Positions 7,232-15,144 of a DNA stretch of 54,366 nucleotides are shown one piece after another (within the stretch, counting starts at the first letter, position 1; every line of letters starts with the position of its first letter). A model generated the notes under the pieces. The model was given only the letters and a program-made list of their open reading frames with translations, searched no databases and had not been told where the DNA came from. The DNA is from Desulfobacteraceae bacterium (GTDB lineage: Bacteria; Desulfobacterota; Desulfobacteria; Desulfobacterales; Desulfolunaceae): NCBI GenBank assembly GCA_013619155.1, contig JABXKT010000006.1, positions 1-54,366 of the forward strand, in the 5' to 3' direction. The position numbers and the translations under genes are program-made.

Positions 7232-8455
7232 TCATGTATATCGCAATGCCTCCACCGGAGTGATACGGGCCGCCTTGATGGCCGGATAGAGACTAACCCC
7301 CAGCCCAAGGATTAAGATGACCGCATTGGCGATAAAAAGATCCATGCATCGCAGCATGGGGGTAATAATCCGGGGCATGCCCCACATCTCGGTACCGGCG
7401 GAGAGGGCGGAGAGATCAATACCATGGATCGCCACGAGAAAGACGGTGGCCATGCCAAACAGGTTGCCCACGAGGAGTCCCAGAAGGAGAAGAAAAAAAG
7501 ATTCGAGAATCACGCCCCCAATGATCCCTCCCGGACTCACCCCAAGGGCCCGGATGAGACCAAACTCCCGCATGCGTTCAAAGATTGCCATGAGGGTGGT
7601 ATTGACAATACCGAACCCCATGGCGATGAAGACCACCCCATACCATATATAGATAAAAGATCCGGAGAGATTGAGATAGGCGGCGAGGATGGGGAGGCGG
7701 TCTTGCCAGGTGGTTATGGCTAGGCGGCTATCATCTAAGAGAGGGGTGATACGCCCCACCACGGAGACCTCATGCCCCGTATCCGTCAGCAGGATCGAAA
7801 TTTCGGAGAGCCTCTTCCCCAAGCCAAGCATGGATTGCGCGGCCTCTAAGGGGATGAAGAGATACATTTTTTCCACACTCTCCATATCACTATCAAAGAT
7901 CCCGGTGATACGAAATGCCCGGGAGACGATCTCTCCATGGATATCCTGACTCATGAGAATCAACTTACGCCCCAAGATGGTCTCGTATTTTTCAAGGAGG
8001 GCACGACCCACGAGCACCGAATTGCCATCAGAGCCTCCAAAAAAATGCCCTCCGGTGATGGCGCCACCGATGAAAGAGACCGATGCTTCACGTAAGGGAT
8101 CGATACCCACAAGGGTGATGCCACCAGAGTGGCGGGCGTTGGCGGCCACCGCCCCCACGCGAACGCGCCCGGCCCAGGCACTGCCCAAAGGGAGGAGGGG
8201 GGCAATGACGTCCATGGGAGGGTACCCCGCATCCATGGAGTAATCCACCACCGGATCATCCACATACCGAGGCTGTTGAATTTGGATATGACCGGTCAAA
8301 TTTTTTATACCACTGGCCAGCATCTCGGATTCCATACCACGGGTAAGGGCCCTCAAAAAAATAATGCTCCAGATCCCGATCACCACGGCGGTGAGAATCA
8401 CCAGGGTGCGCCTCGGATTGCGCCATATATTTCGCCAGGCCAGCTCTCTATACAT
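7232..8455 (-). CDS. ABC transporter permease, FtsX/MacB type (second of pair)
   Basis: This 407-residue inner-membrane protein has the MacB/LolC layout. It has one N-terminal membrane helix (about 14-34, after RNIWRNPRRT), a periplasmic domain (about 40-265), and three C-terminal helices. Between these is the cytoplasmic coupling segment FERMREFGLIRALGVSPG, and the chain ends with the typical ARITPVEALRY. Such permeases move lipoproteins, lipids or peptides out of the inner membrane using a partner ATPase. It overlaps the end of the preceding permease gene by 8 bp. No ATPase gene is adjacent. The substrate is unknown; the neighbouring LolA-like protein suggests a lipid or lipoprotein cargo. 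Confidence 0.88.
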   Translation of the reverse strand: MYRELAWRNIWRNPRRTLVILTAVVIGIWSIIFLRALTRGMESEMLASGIKNLTGHIQIQQPRYVDDPVVDYSMDAGYPPMDVIAPLLPLGSAWAGRVRVGAVAANARHSGGITLVGIDPLREASVSFIGGAITGGHFFGGSDGNSVLVGRALLEKYETILGRKLILMSQDIHGEIVSRAFRITGIFDSDMESVEKMYLFIPLEAAQSMLGLGKRLSEISILLTDTGHEVSVVGRITPLLDDSRLAITTWQDRLPILAAYLNLSGSFIYIWYGVVFIAMGFGIVNTTLMAIFERMREFGLIRALGVSPGGIIGGVILESFFLLLLGLLVGNLFGMATVFLVAIHGIDLSALSAGTEMWGMPRIITPMLRCMDLFIANAVILILGLGVSLYPAIKAARITPVEALRYT

Positions 8456-9686
8456 GGCGCATCGCCTCCACAGGCGTCATCGTCCGTATCTTAAGGGCGG
8501 GAAAAAAAGCGGCCAAGAGGGTAATCACAAGGACGGCACAGGGACCGGCCAGGACGGAGAGAAGAGAGAGCTTAGGATAGAGGCGGCCACTGATACCGTA
8601 GGCTTTCATAATCTCATCACTGCCCGGGATGAGAATCCCATACCGCTCAAACCAGAGGGTCACCCCCACCCCGAAGATGATACCCAGAAGAAGCCCCGTC
8701 GCCGTCATAAAAAAAGATTCTGTTAAAACCAGACGCATGAGCCGTCCCGGGGAGATGCCAATGGCCATCATCATCCCAAACTCTCTCGTACGCTCAAAAA
8801 TGGCCATGACAAAGGTATTCAAGATACTAAATGCCACCACAATAATGAGAATCAGATACATGATAAGGCCGCTCACCAGGTCCATCTGGATACTCTGGAG
8901 GAGGCCGGGAGTCAAATCCATCCAGTCAAGGACCACAGGAGGGGGGCCCCCACCGGCCAGGGCGCTAAATCGACGATTCAGGTCCCGCTTCAACAGGGCC
9001 ACATCCCCCAAGCTCCGCGCCCGGATAGCCACCTCATGGACCCCACCATCCATGGAAAAGAGATCTTGAAAAAAAGGCAAGGGGAGGAGCACCACGTTTC
9101 GATCATACATATCGATACCCGATGCGAAGACCCCGTCCACCCTCACCACCGTAGCCGCCACCGATCCATCCCTCCCCTGCCCCAGAAGGGTCAGCTCATC
9201 CCCCACGTCCACGTCTAAATTGCGGGCCAAAATCTCGCCCACAAGGGCCCCATCCGACCGTTCAAAGTACCGCCCCCGCCTCACGATGGCCGCCAAGGTG
9301 GAGACACTCTTCTCACGTACTGGATCCACCCCGGTGACCATGCCACCATAGGTCCGTTTGTCACTGGCGATGAGGGCAAAACCGTGGGCCCTGGGCGTCG
9401 TCGCCACCACACGCGGATCGCCATCGAGCACAGCCCTTCTTGTGGCATCGTCCCAGGAGAAGGCCAACTGTATCTCCTGATCTGCCAAATATCCGGCGGC
9501 TTGGATCTGCACATGGCCGGTGCGCATCGACACCGACGCATCGATCATCGTCCCATACGTTCCGAGCTGGAATGACAACATAAAGACGAGAATAGAGGCG
9601 GCAAAGGCAATGGCCGATACCGTCAATACCGTTCGTCTCGAATTTCGCCATATATTCCGCCATGCCAATGCAATATCGATGTTCAT
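8448..9686 (-). CDS. ABC transporter permease, FtsX/MacB type (first of pair)
   Basis: This 412-residue paralogue of the next gene begins with the same LAWRNIWRN motif and a membrane helix at about 18-40. A periplasmic domain follows, then three C-terminal helices with FERTREFGMMMAIGISPGR between the second-last pair, ending in IRTMTPVEAM. The two permeases probably form a heterodimer, as LolC and LolE do. ATG 9686 has GAGG upstream. The gene follows the LolA-like gene by 63 bp and overlaps the second permease, so the three form one operon read leftwards. Confidence 0.88.
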   Translation of the reverse strand: MNIDIALAWRNIWRNSRRTVLTVSAIAFAASILVFMLSFQLGTYGTMIDASVSMRTGHVQIQAAGYLADQEIQLAFSWDDATRRAVLDGDPRVVATTPRAHGFALIASDKRTYGGMVTGVDPVREKSVSTLAAIVRRGRYFERSDGALVGEILARNLDVDVGDELTLLGQGRDGSVAATVVRVDGVFASGIDMYDRNVVLLPLPFFQDLFSMDGGVHEVAIRARSLGDVALLKRDLNRRFSALAGGGPPPVVLDWMDLTPGLLQSIQMDLVSGLIMYLILIIVVAFSILNTFVMAIFERTREFGMMMAIGISPGRLMRLVLTESFFMTATGLLLGIIFGVGVTLWFERYGILIPGSDEIMKAYGISGRLYPKLSLLSVLAGPCAVLVITLLAAFFPALKIRTMTPVEAMRHV

Positions 9687-9749
9687 TTTTTGCCTCGAAC
9701 AGCATGGAAAAAAACACCATAGGGAAAAGGGACTCGCCAGGTTCGCCCC

Positions 9750-10535
9750 TCACCGGCCCGAGGAGATAAGATTGGCCCGGGTAAAAATATGGGAGGGGAG
9801 CCCTTGGCTGAAGGCAAGGGTCTCATACACCATACGTGTATACCGATCTGGGGATTCAACCTGGACCATTTTCCAGACCATGGGAAACGATTTACCGCTC
9901 ACGGAACGTATATCCGAGGCGACCATCTCTTTCACCGGCTCCAAGGCCTCATCGAAGAAGGTCTCCGCAAGGAGGATATGATCATCTCGAATCTTGAGGA
10001 TAATCTGCCCCCAAATAACGGCCGCATCGGGATGGGGGGTGGATTTGATGGTGTAAATCGTATGCCCACCATGGGTGGTGTGATGTTTAAGGGTATGGGT
10101 GTAGTCGTGGATCAGGCTATCGGTTTTGGCCAAATCGTTGTTGGAAAAATCGGACCCTTGCCAGCTCTGGCTCATCATGGAAGGGGGAAGTTTGATCACC
10201 CGGTTCACCTTTGGATTATAAATCCACATTCCCCGCCCTTTTTTAAGGGTCCCGTTGCCCCTGTCTTTGGCCGGAGCCCGGATGACAAAAAGGCTTTCGG
10301 ACTCGCCTTGGGTCCACGCGTCGATGGAGACGGTCCGCTTCCAGGAGAGACGATGAATCGTCATGGTGAGACGTGCCGTGGAGGCACTTCCACGCCAGTA
10401 CTCAAAGGCATCCCGAACAAGGGTATCTGCCGATGGAAGCGGAGCGGCACTTGCCATGGACGGGATGAGAAGCAGCCCCCACGAGAGGAGCGAGCCGAGA
10501 AGACGCCAGAGAAGGGGAGGATAAGAGAGGATCAT
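9750..10535 (-). CDS. LolA-like outer membrane lipoprotein-sorting protein
   Basis: This is a secreted protein of about 261 residues, with a signal peptide ending near SMASA-APLP. It has the single-domain LolA/LppX-like fold often annotated as outer membrane lipoprotein-sorting protein. The middle part, KKGRGMWIYNPKVNRVIKLPPSMM followed by SWQGSDFSNNDL, is characteristic of the family encoded beside MMPL or FtsX-type exporters. It probably binds a lipidic cargo in the periplasm and works with the two permeases downstream. ATG 10535 has GAGG nine bases before it. A TTG at 10550 is in frame but lacks a site. It differs from the true LolA at 38848-39513. Confidence 0.82.
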   Translation of the reverse strand: MILSYPPLLWRLLGSLLSWGLLLIPSMASAAPLPSADTLVRDAFEYWRGSASTARLTMTIHRLSWKRTVSIDAWTQGESESLFVIRAPAKDRGNGTLKKGRGMWIYNPKVNRVIKLPPSMMSQSWQGSDFSNNDLAKTDSLIHDYTHTLKHHTTHGGHTIYTIKSTPHPDAAVIWGQIILKIRDDHILLAETFFDEALEPVKEMVASDIRSVSGKSFPMVWKMVQVESPDRYTRMVYETLAFSQGLPSHIFTRANLISSGR

Positions 10536-10687
10536 GGCAAAACGCCTCAAAGAGGATCCATGGCCCCAGCGGGTCAGGCGAGTGAGATATCACACCACGC
10601 ACTCTGGGGCAAAGATCCGACCAAAAAGTGATGAATAAAATCCATCGGCGAACGCGCCTTTCCTAAGAAAAATCCCGTCCGCCTCGT

Positions 10688-11035
10688 TTAGATAAAGGGA
10701 TCTCCCGGCCGCAAGGCGTCGTCATCGAAGCCATCCAGTGCAAGGGGAAGGGAGTAGAATTCCACCTTGAGCCTCACAGGGCCGGTGATTTCAACATGGT
10801 GAAACCGTTCGGGAAAGATTACCACAGGGTGTTGGGGATCGCAATCCAGAGGATTTTGAGGGTCATCCTCCCAGACAAATTGACAGGCCCCTTCCATCAC
10901 CACGAGAAAACCGCACTTTCCTTTGGGCGCCATATGGTTGGCAAGAATACCCGGTGCGATGGTGTGCTCATCCATTACCGGTGTGGATCCGGCCAATTCT
11001 GCTCCCTGGGGCAGGGTGGCATTTTGAAAATTCAT
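10688..11035 (-). CDS. Cupin-like protein, TehB/YeaR (DUF1971) family
   Basis: This small 115-residue cytoplasmic protein is built on the YeaR-like single cupin barrel. Diagnostic stretches are TPVMDEHTIAPGILANHMAP near the N-terminus and LDCDPQHPVVIFPERFHHVE near the middle. E. coli YeaR is induced by nitrate and nitric oxide, but its function is not established, so only the fold is asserted here. ATG 11035 is preceded by GGAGG at good spacing. The gene lies 150 bp upstream of the LolA-like operon on the same strand and may or may not be cotranscribed with it. Confidence 0.8.
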   Translation of the reverse strand: MNFQNATLPQGAELAGSTPVMDEHTIAPGILANHMAPKGKCGFLVVMEGACQFVWEDDPQNPLDCDPQHPVVIFPERFHHVEITGPVRLKVEFYSLPLALDGFDDDALRPGDPFI

Positions 11036-11122
11036 AAGGGATCGCCTCCAATAAGAAAGGTAAATTTTCTGTAACGATTCAGCGTCTGCCTTCTAGGGTT
11101 AAAGGGGGCGTGAAAAACGCCA

Positions 11123-11364
11123 GCCTCTGGCGGCAAGGGAATAAATCTCCTGGGCCCCAAGCGAGTGACCATGAAAGCTTTTTTGGCAACTTTTTCAAAG
11201 GCTTGGGCCTAGACATGGCCTCCCGAGGCACGCTTTCACGGCACGGCCGCCGGCGGCTCTTTCTATCAAAAAGCCCCCAAAAAAACTGTTTCGCCGACAG
11301 GCCCACTAACCCTCCCATGGGAAAAGCTAGCGATTCAAGGATACACTCCCTGGCTGCCGGAGGC
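11123..11364. repeat. TIR-bounded intergenic repeat, copy 1
   Basis: The left end is GCCTCTGGCGGCA and the right end is the partly inverted GGCTGCCGGAGGC. The first 85 bp resemble copy 2 at 26806-26956: a GGGAATA block, a CCTGG half-palindrome, GAGTG-CCATGA and GAAAGC followed by TTTGGCAA. No transposase is inside. It occupies most of the gap between the cupin gene and the symporter. Confidence 0.6.
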
Positions 11365-11500
11365 GATGTTTTTTCAGCGCACCGATACAATTTTTTAAGG
11401 GATAACACATAGAATAAACAAAGAGAATGAAGAGCGCTAAGGCGTGAAAGCCTCACGCCCTTCTGCCCTGCCTGCCCCTTCCATAAGAGCCCTGCAAACC

Positions 11501-11618
11501 CATATAACCTACCGGCGCATATAACGCGAAGGGTACAGGTTCAACACACCGAATCAAATCGCAATACCCCATCTCACCCCCCAAAAGGTTATACCCCTTT
11601 ACAGGGCACATAAAGGGG
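11501..11618. promoter_or_regulatory. Candidate enhancer dyads upstream of the sigma-54 promoter
   Basis: This stretch holds a direct pair of CATATAAC (11501-11508 and 11518-11525) and an inverted pair TATAACCT / AGGTTATA (11503-11510 and 11586-11593). It also holds a perfect inverted repeat CCCCTTTA / TAAAGGGG (11594-11618). They lie 60-175 bp before the -24 element, where activators of sigma-54 promoters bind. Assignment to the response regulator at 15141 is inference. Confidence 0.4.
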
Positions 11619-11674
11619 GAAATATCTATTATTATTCATTATTAATTAAGGTAATTATAATATTTTCTGACAAC

Positions 11675-11690
11675 TTGGCATTATATGTGC
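11675..11690 (+). promoter_or_regulatory. Sigma-54 promoter of the DAACS symporter gene
   Basis: TTGGCATTATATGTGC fits the -24/-12 consensus: GG at 11677-11678 and GC at 11689-11690 with exactly 10 bp between. Transcription would start near 11702, about 55 bp before the ATG. Confidence 0.65.
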
Positions 11691-11756
11691 TTTTTAGTAT
11701 TCAATAAAATTTACAGATAAAATAAATATAATTTATTAAAAAAGCGGGGAACATCA

Positions 11757-13067
11757 ATGCAACAAGACAATAAAAAAACGGGCTGCCTCGGTTGGTACTT
11801 TAATACAAACCTCCTCCTTCGTATCCTCATCGGTTTGATACTGGGTGCAGCGGCCGGCATGGTGTTCGGCCCCAAGATCGCCGCAGTAGGCCCCTTGGGT
11901 ACCGCCTTCGTCAGACTTTTAAAGATGATCGTCATGCCCGTGGTGGTCTTTACCCTGGTGGTCGGGGCGGCCAGTGTCCACCCCTCACGCCTCGGTCGTA
12001 TTGGGGTGAAGGCTCTCTTTCTCTACCTGCTCACCTCTGGTTTTGCCGTGGCCATCGGCCTTATTTTCGCAAACCTCTTCAGCCCCGGGGAGTCTATGAA
12101 ACTCGTGGGAATCGCCGGTACTGCGGGAAAAATGGTGACCCCTCCTTCCATGATAGATACCCTTTTAAATATCATTCCCACCAACCCCTTTGGGGCCATT
12201 ACCAAGGGACAGATGCTCCCCACCATCTTCTTTGCCATCTTCTTCGGCATCGGTCTCTCTCACCTGCGTGAAAGTGACGACCCACGTATTGAGAATGCGG
12301 CCCAGATTGTCTACGGTTTCTTCGAAGGAGGGGCCGAGGTGATGTACAAGGTGGTCAATTGGATTCTTGAGGTGGCCCCCATCGGGGTATTCGCCCTCAT
12401 CGCGGTGGTCTTCGGGAAGCAGGGAGCCCAGGCATTTGGCCCCCTGGCCATGGTGACCCTCACTGTCTATATCGCCTTTATCTGCCACGCTGTCTTTATC
12501 TATGGTGGCCTCCTGACACTATATGGCATTAACTTCTTCGAATTCCTCGCCCGGGCCCGGGCCGCCATCGTCACCTCCTTTGTGACACGAAGCAGCGGAG
12601 GCACTCTGCCTGTCTCCATGGAGGTCGCCGAAAAGAACATGGGTATCTCCCGCGGTGTCTACTCCTTCTCTCTCCCCTTGGGTGCCACCCTCAACATGGA
12701 TGGTGCCGCCATTTATCAGGGCGTCTGCGCCATCTTTGTGAGCCTTGCCATCGGAGCCCCCCTGGCCCTCGATATGCAGTTGACGGTCATCGCTACGGCC
12801 GTTCTTATCTCCATCGGTTCGGCGGGTGTCCCCGGCGCCGGCGCCATCATGCTGCTCATGGTCCTGGACTCGGTGGGGCTGAAAGTGGAACCCGGTTCCG
12901 CCGTCGCCGCGGCTTATGCCATGATCTTTGGTATTGACGCCCTTCTGGATATGGGACGTACGGCCTTAAACGTCACCGGTGACCTGGCCGTTACCTGTGC
13001 CGTGGCCAAATCCGAAGGCGAAATGGACATGGAGATCTGGAATAATAACGCCCATAGAGTCGCCTAA
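11757..13067 (+). CDS. Dicarboxylate/amino acid:cation symporter (DAACS family, GltP/DctA-like)
   Basis: This 436-residue inner-membrane secondary transporter takes up glutamate/aspartate or C4-dicarboxylates with Na+ or H+. The glutamate-transporter-homologue landmarks are present: RLLKMIVMPVVVFTLVVG near residue 60, the serine-rich re-entrant loop TRSSGGTLPVSMEVAEKN (about 280), and LPLGATLNMDGAAIYQ (about 310). The C-terminal GIDALLDMGRTALNVTGDLA (about 400) carries the aspartate and arginine that contact the substrate. It is preceded by a sigma-54 promoter and followed by a strong terminator. The kinase/regulator pair just downstream suggests DctBD-like induction. The sequence does not separate dicarboxylate from amino acid use. 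Confidence 0.93.
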   Translation: MQQDNKKTGCLGWYFNTNLLLRILIGLILGAAAGMVFGPKIAAVGPLGTAFVRLLKMIVMPVVVFTLVVGAASVHPSRLGRIGVKALFLYLLTSGFAVAIGLIFANLFSPGESMKLVGIAGTAGKMVTPPSMIDTLLNIIPTNPFGAITKGQMLPTIFFAIFFGIGLSHLRESDDPRIENAAQIVYGFFEGGAEVMYKVVNWILEVAPIGVFALIAVVFGKQGAQAFGPLAMVTLTVYIAFICHAVFIYGGLLTLYGINFFEFLARARAAIVTSFVTRSSGGTLPVSMEVAEKNMGISRGVYSFSLPLGATLNMDGAAIYQGVCAIFVSLAIGAPLALDMQLTVIATAVLISIGSAGVPGAGAIMLLMVLDSVGLKVEPGSAVAAAYAMIFGIDALLDMGRTALNVTGDLAVTCAVAKSEGEMDMEIWNNNAHRVA

Positions 13068-13118
13068 ATTTCTACAAAAAAGGGGGGGGGATAGATAGAG
13101 CACCACGCCCTCCTGTAC

Positions 13119-13174
13119 GGGGCCTAAAAAATCTTCATCCGTAAGGGGAAAATTTTTTAGGCCCCTTTTTTTTT
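13119..13174 (+). terminator. Rho-independent terminator after the symporter gene
   Basis: GGGGCCTAAAAAAT (13119-13132) pairs perfectly with ATTTTTTAGGCCCC (13152-13165) and is followed by nine T residues. Confidence 0.9.
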
Positions 13175-13347
13175 AAAAAAAACACCCTCAAGGCACTCGA
13201 TACCCACGGATAAAAGGAGGGGAGAGAGGCCCCCCTATCCCCCAAGACAAAGCGATGACTAAAAATTTAAAAAACCGGAATCTCCCGACTAAAAAAATAG
13301 GAGCGGCATCGACACCAAGTCAATGGCCATGGAAGGGTCCTCGAATA

Positions 13348-13376
13348 TTGACATAGCATGCCGTTCGAGCCATAAC
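13348..13376 (+). promoter_or_regulatory. Sigma-70 type promoter of the kinase/regulator operon
   Basis: TTGACA (13348-13353), a 17-bp spacer and CATAAC (13371-13376) place a transcription start near 13383, some 35-40 bp before the sensor kinase start. Confidence 0.65.
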
Positions 13377-13416
13377 CATGGAGACGCGAACCGCCACTAT
13401 TTTAAGACCATAAGGG

Positions 13417-15144
13417 ATGCCGGTGACTTTTTTTTCTCAGATAAAACGGATATTTTCAAGGAGAGATATCAGATACACCGGGCTCCTTTTTGGCCTCCTG
13501 ATACTCTCCCTCTACCCCCCTTCCACCGCCTGTGCCCTAACCCCCGTCGACTCCAATAGAATTTATATCGTGGGCGGAGATTACTATTATCCGCCCTATG
13601 AATTCTTAGACAGCGAGGGGAAACCGGCCGGCTACAACGTAGAGCTCACCCAAGCCATCGCCGAGGTGATGGGGCTCAATATCGAGATTCGTCTGGGCAA
13701 TTGGCGTGAGATGCGCACCGCCCTGGAGACGGGTGAGGTCGACGTCTTGCCGGGAACCGTCTTCACCGAAGAGCGCAAGATCCTCTTTGATTTTGTCCCC
13801 CACGCCCTGATTCATCAATCCATCTTCTACCGAAAGGGATCGCGTCGCGCCAAGAATATCGAAGATTTAGAGGGCTTTGAGGTGGTGGTCCAGGAGGCGG
13901 GCTCCATGCATGATAACCTCATAAAACACGGTGGTATCAAGGTAAAACTGGCAGACACCCATGCCAACGCCTTGCGACTTCTCGCCTCAGGCAAACACGA
14001 CTACGCCGTGGTGGCAAACCTGCCGGGCCTCTACCTGGGCCGGAAACACCGGCTCTCCAACATTGTGACCTCCGGCAAGACCGCCGTCAGTTTCAAGTAT
14101 TGCTACGCGGTAAAAAAAGGGGACGCCGAACTCCTGGCACGACTCAACGAGGGGCTCTCTATTTTAAAGAATACCGGCCGCTATGATGAGATCTATGACA
14201 AATGGCTGGGGGTCCTGGAACCCCGGACCCTATCCCTGGCCCAGACGATCAAGCTGAGCCTCTGGGTCTTTGTCCCCCTTATCCTCATCATGGGGGGCAT
14301 CCTCATATGGAACCACGCCTTAAAACAGGAGGTGGCATACCGAACCCAGGAGATCCACCTTCAGGGACAGCAACTGATCCAGGCGGATAAGATGGCTTCT
14401 CTGGGAATCCTGGTCTCCGGCGTGGCCCATGAGATCAACAACCCGAACAGCCTGGTACTCTTCAATACACCGGTTATCATGGACTCTTTTGAAGATCTGT
14501 GGCCCATCCTCGATGCATACTACCACAGCCATGGCGATTTTATGGTGGGGGGCTTGGAGTACACACGCATGCGAGACGAGATCCCCCATATGCTTTCGGA
14601 TATGCACGCCGGGGGAAAACGGATCAAACATATAGTGGAGGACTTGCGTGATTTCTCCCGGAGCAGTAACCCCCGACAGATGGAACCCGTGGATTTAAAC
14701 GCCGTGGTCCATGCCGCCACACGGCTGGTGGACAACTCCATTAAAAAAGCGACCCATGCCTTCTCGGTAACCTGTACAGAGTCTTCAAAAAAGGTGTACG
14801 GCAACCCCCAGCGCATTGAACAGGTGGTGGTCAACCTGATCTTAAATGCCTGCCAGGCATTGACCTCGCCGGACCAGTGTATTCATCTAAACACCTTTCC
14901 CCGGGATACATTCATGGTACTTGAGGTCTGCGACGACGGCGCAGGCATCGATCCGGCCCACCTCTCCCATCTCACCGATCCCTTTTTTACCACCAAAAGA
15001 GATTCTGGGGGCACCGGCTTGGGCCTCTCCGTCTCGGCAAATATCGTCAAAGAACACGACGGCCTCCTGGCATTCTCGTCCCAAGCGGACCAGGGCACCA
15101 CCGTCTCCCTCTCTCTTCCCATTATAAAAAGGACACAACCGTGA
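13417..15144 (+). CDS. Sensor histidine kinase with periplasmic solute-binding (SBP_bac_3) domain
   Basis: This 575-residue membrane sensor has an N-terminal signal/anchor helix (about 22-40). A periplasmic family 3 solute-binding domain follows (about 50-265: YYYPPYEFLDSEGKPAGYNVEL, then a Y-D-x-I-Y-x-K-W end). A second helix (about 280-302) leads to the cytoplasmic kinase. The H box is VAHEINNPNS, the N box NLILNACQAL, and the ATP-lid motifs DDGAGI, FFTTK and GGTGLGLS. Domains of this type usually bind amino acids or small organic acids directly. It shares GTGA with the regulator start, so the two are translationally coupled. ATG 13417 abuts its AAGGG site; GTG 13423, six bases further on, is a better-spaced alternative start. 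Confidence 0.92.
   Translation: MPVTFFSQIKRIFSRRDIRYTGLLFGLLILSLYPPSTACALTPVDSNRIYIVGGDYYYPPYEFLDSEGKPAGYNVELTQAIAEVMGLNIEIRLGNWREMRTALETGEVDVLPGTVFTEERKILFDFVPHALIHQSIFYRKGSRRAKNIEDLEGFEVVVQEAGSMHDNLIKHGGIKVKLADTHANALRLLASGKHDYAVVANLPGLYLGRKHRLSNIVTSGKTAVSFKYCYAVKKGDAELLARLNEGLSILKNTGRYDEIYDKWLGVLEPRTLSLAQTIKLSLWVFVPLILIMGGILIWNHALKQEVAYRTQEIHLQGQQLIQADKMASLGILVSGVAHEINNPNSLVLFNTPVIMDSFEDLWPILDAYYHSHGDFMVGGLEYTRMRDEIPHMLSDMHAGGKRIKHIVEDLRDFSRSSNPRQMEPVDLNAVVHAATRLVDNSIKKATHAFSVTCTESSKKVYGNPQRIEQVVVNLILNACQALTSPDQCIHLNTFPRDTFMVLEVCDDGAGIDPAHLSHLTDPFFTTKRDSGGTGLGLSVSANIVKEHDGLLAFSSQADQGTTVSLSLPIIKRTQP

Noticed and set aside
9789-10631. A 280-codon plus-strand frame over the LolA-like gene
   Set aside because: The minus-strand gene has a signal peptide, a ribosome site and family motifs; the plus frame has none.
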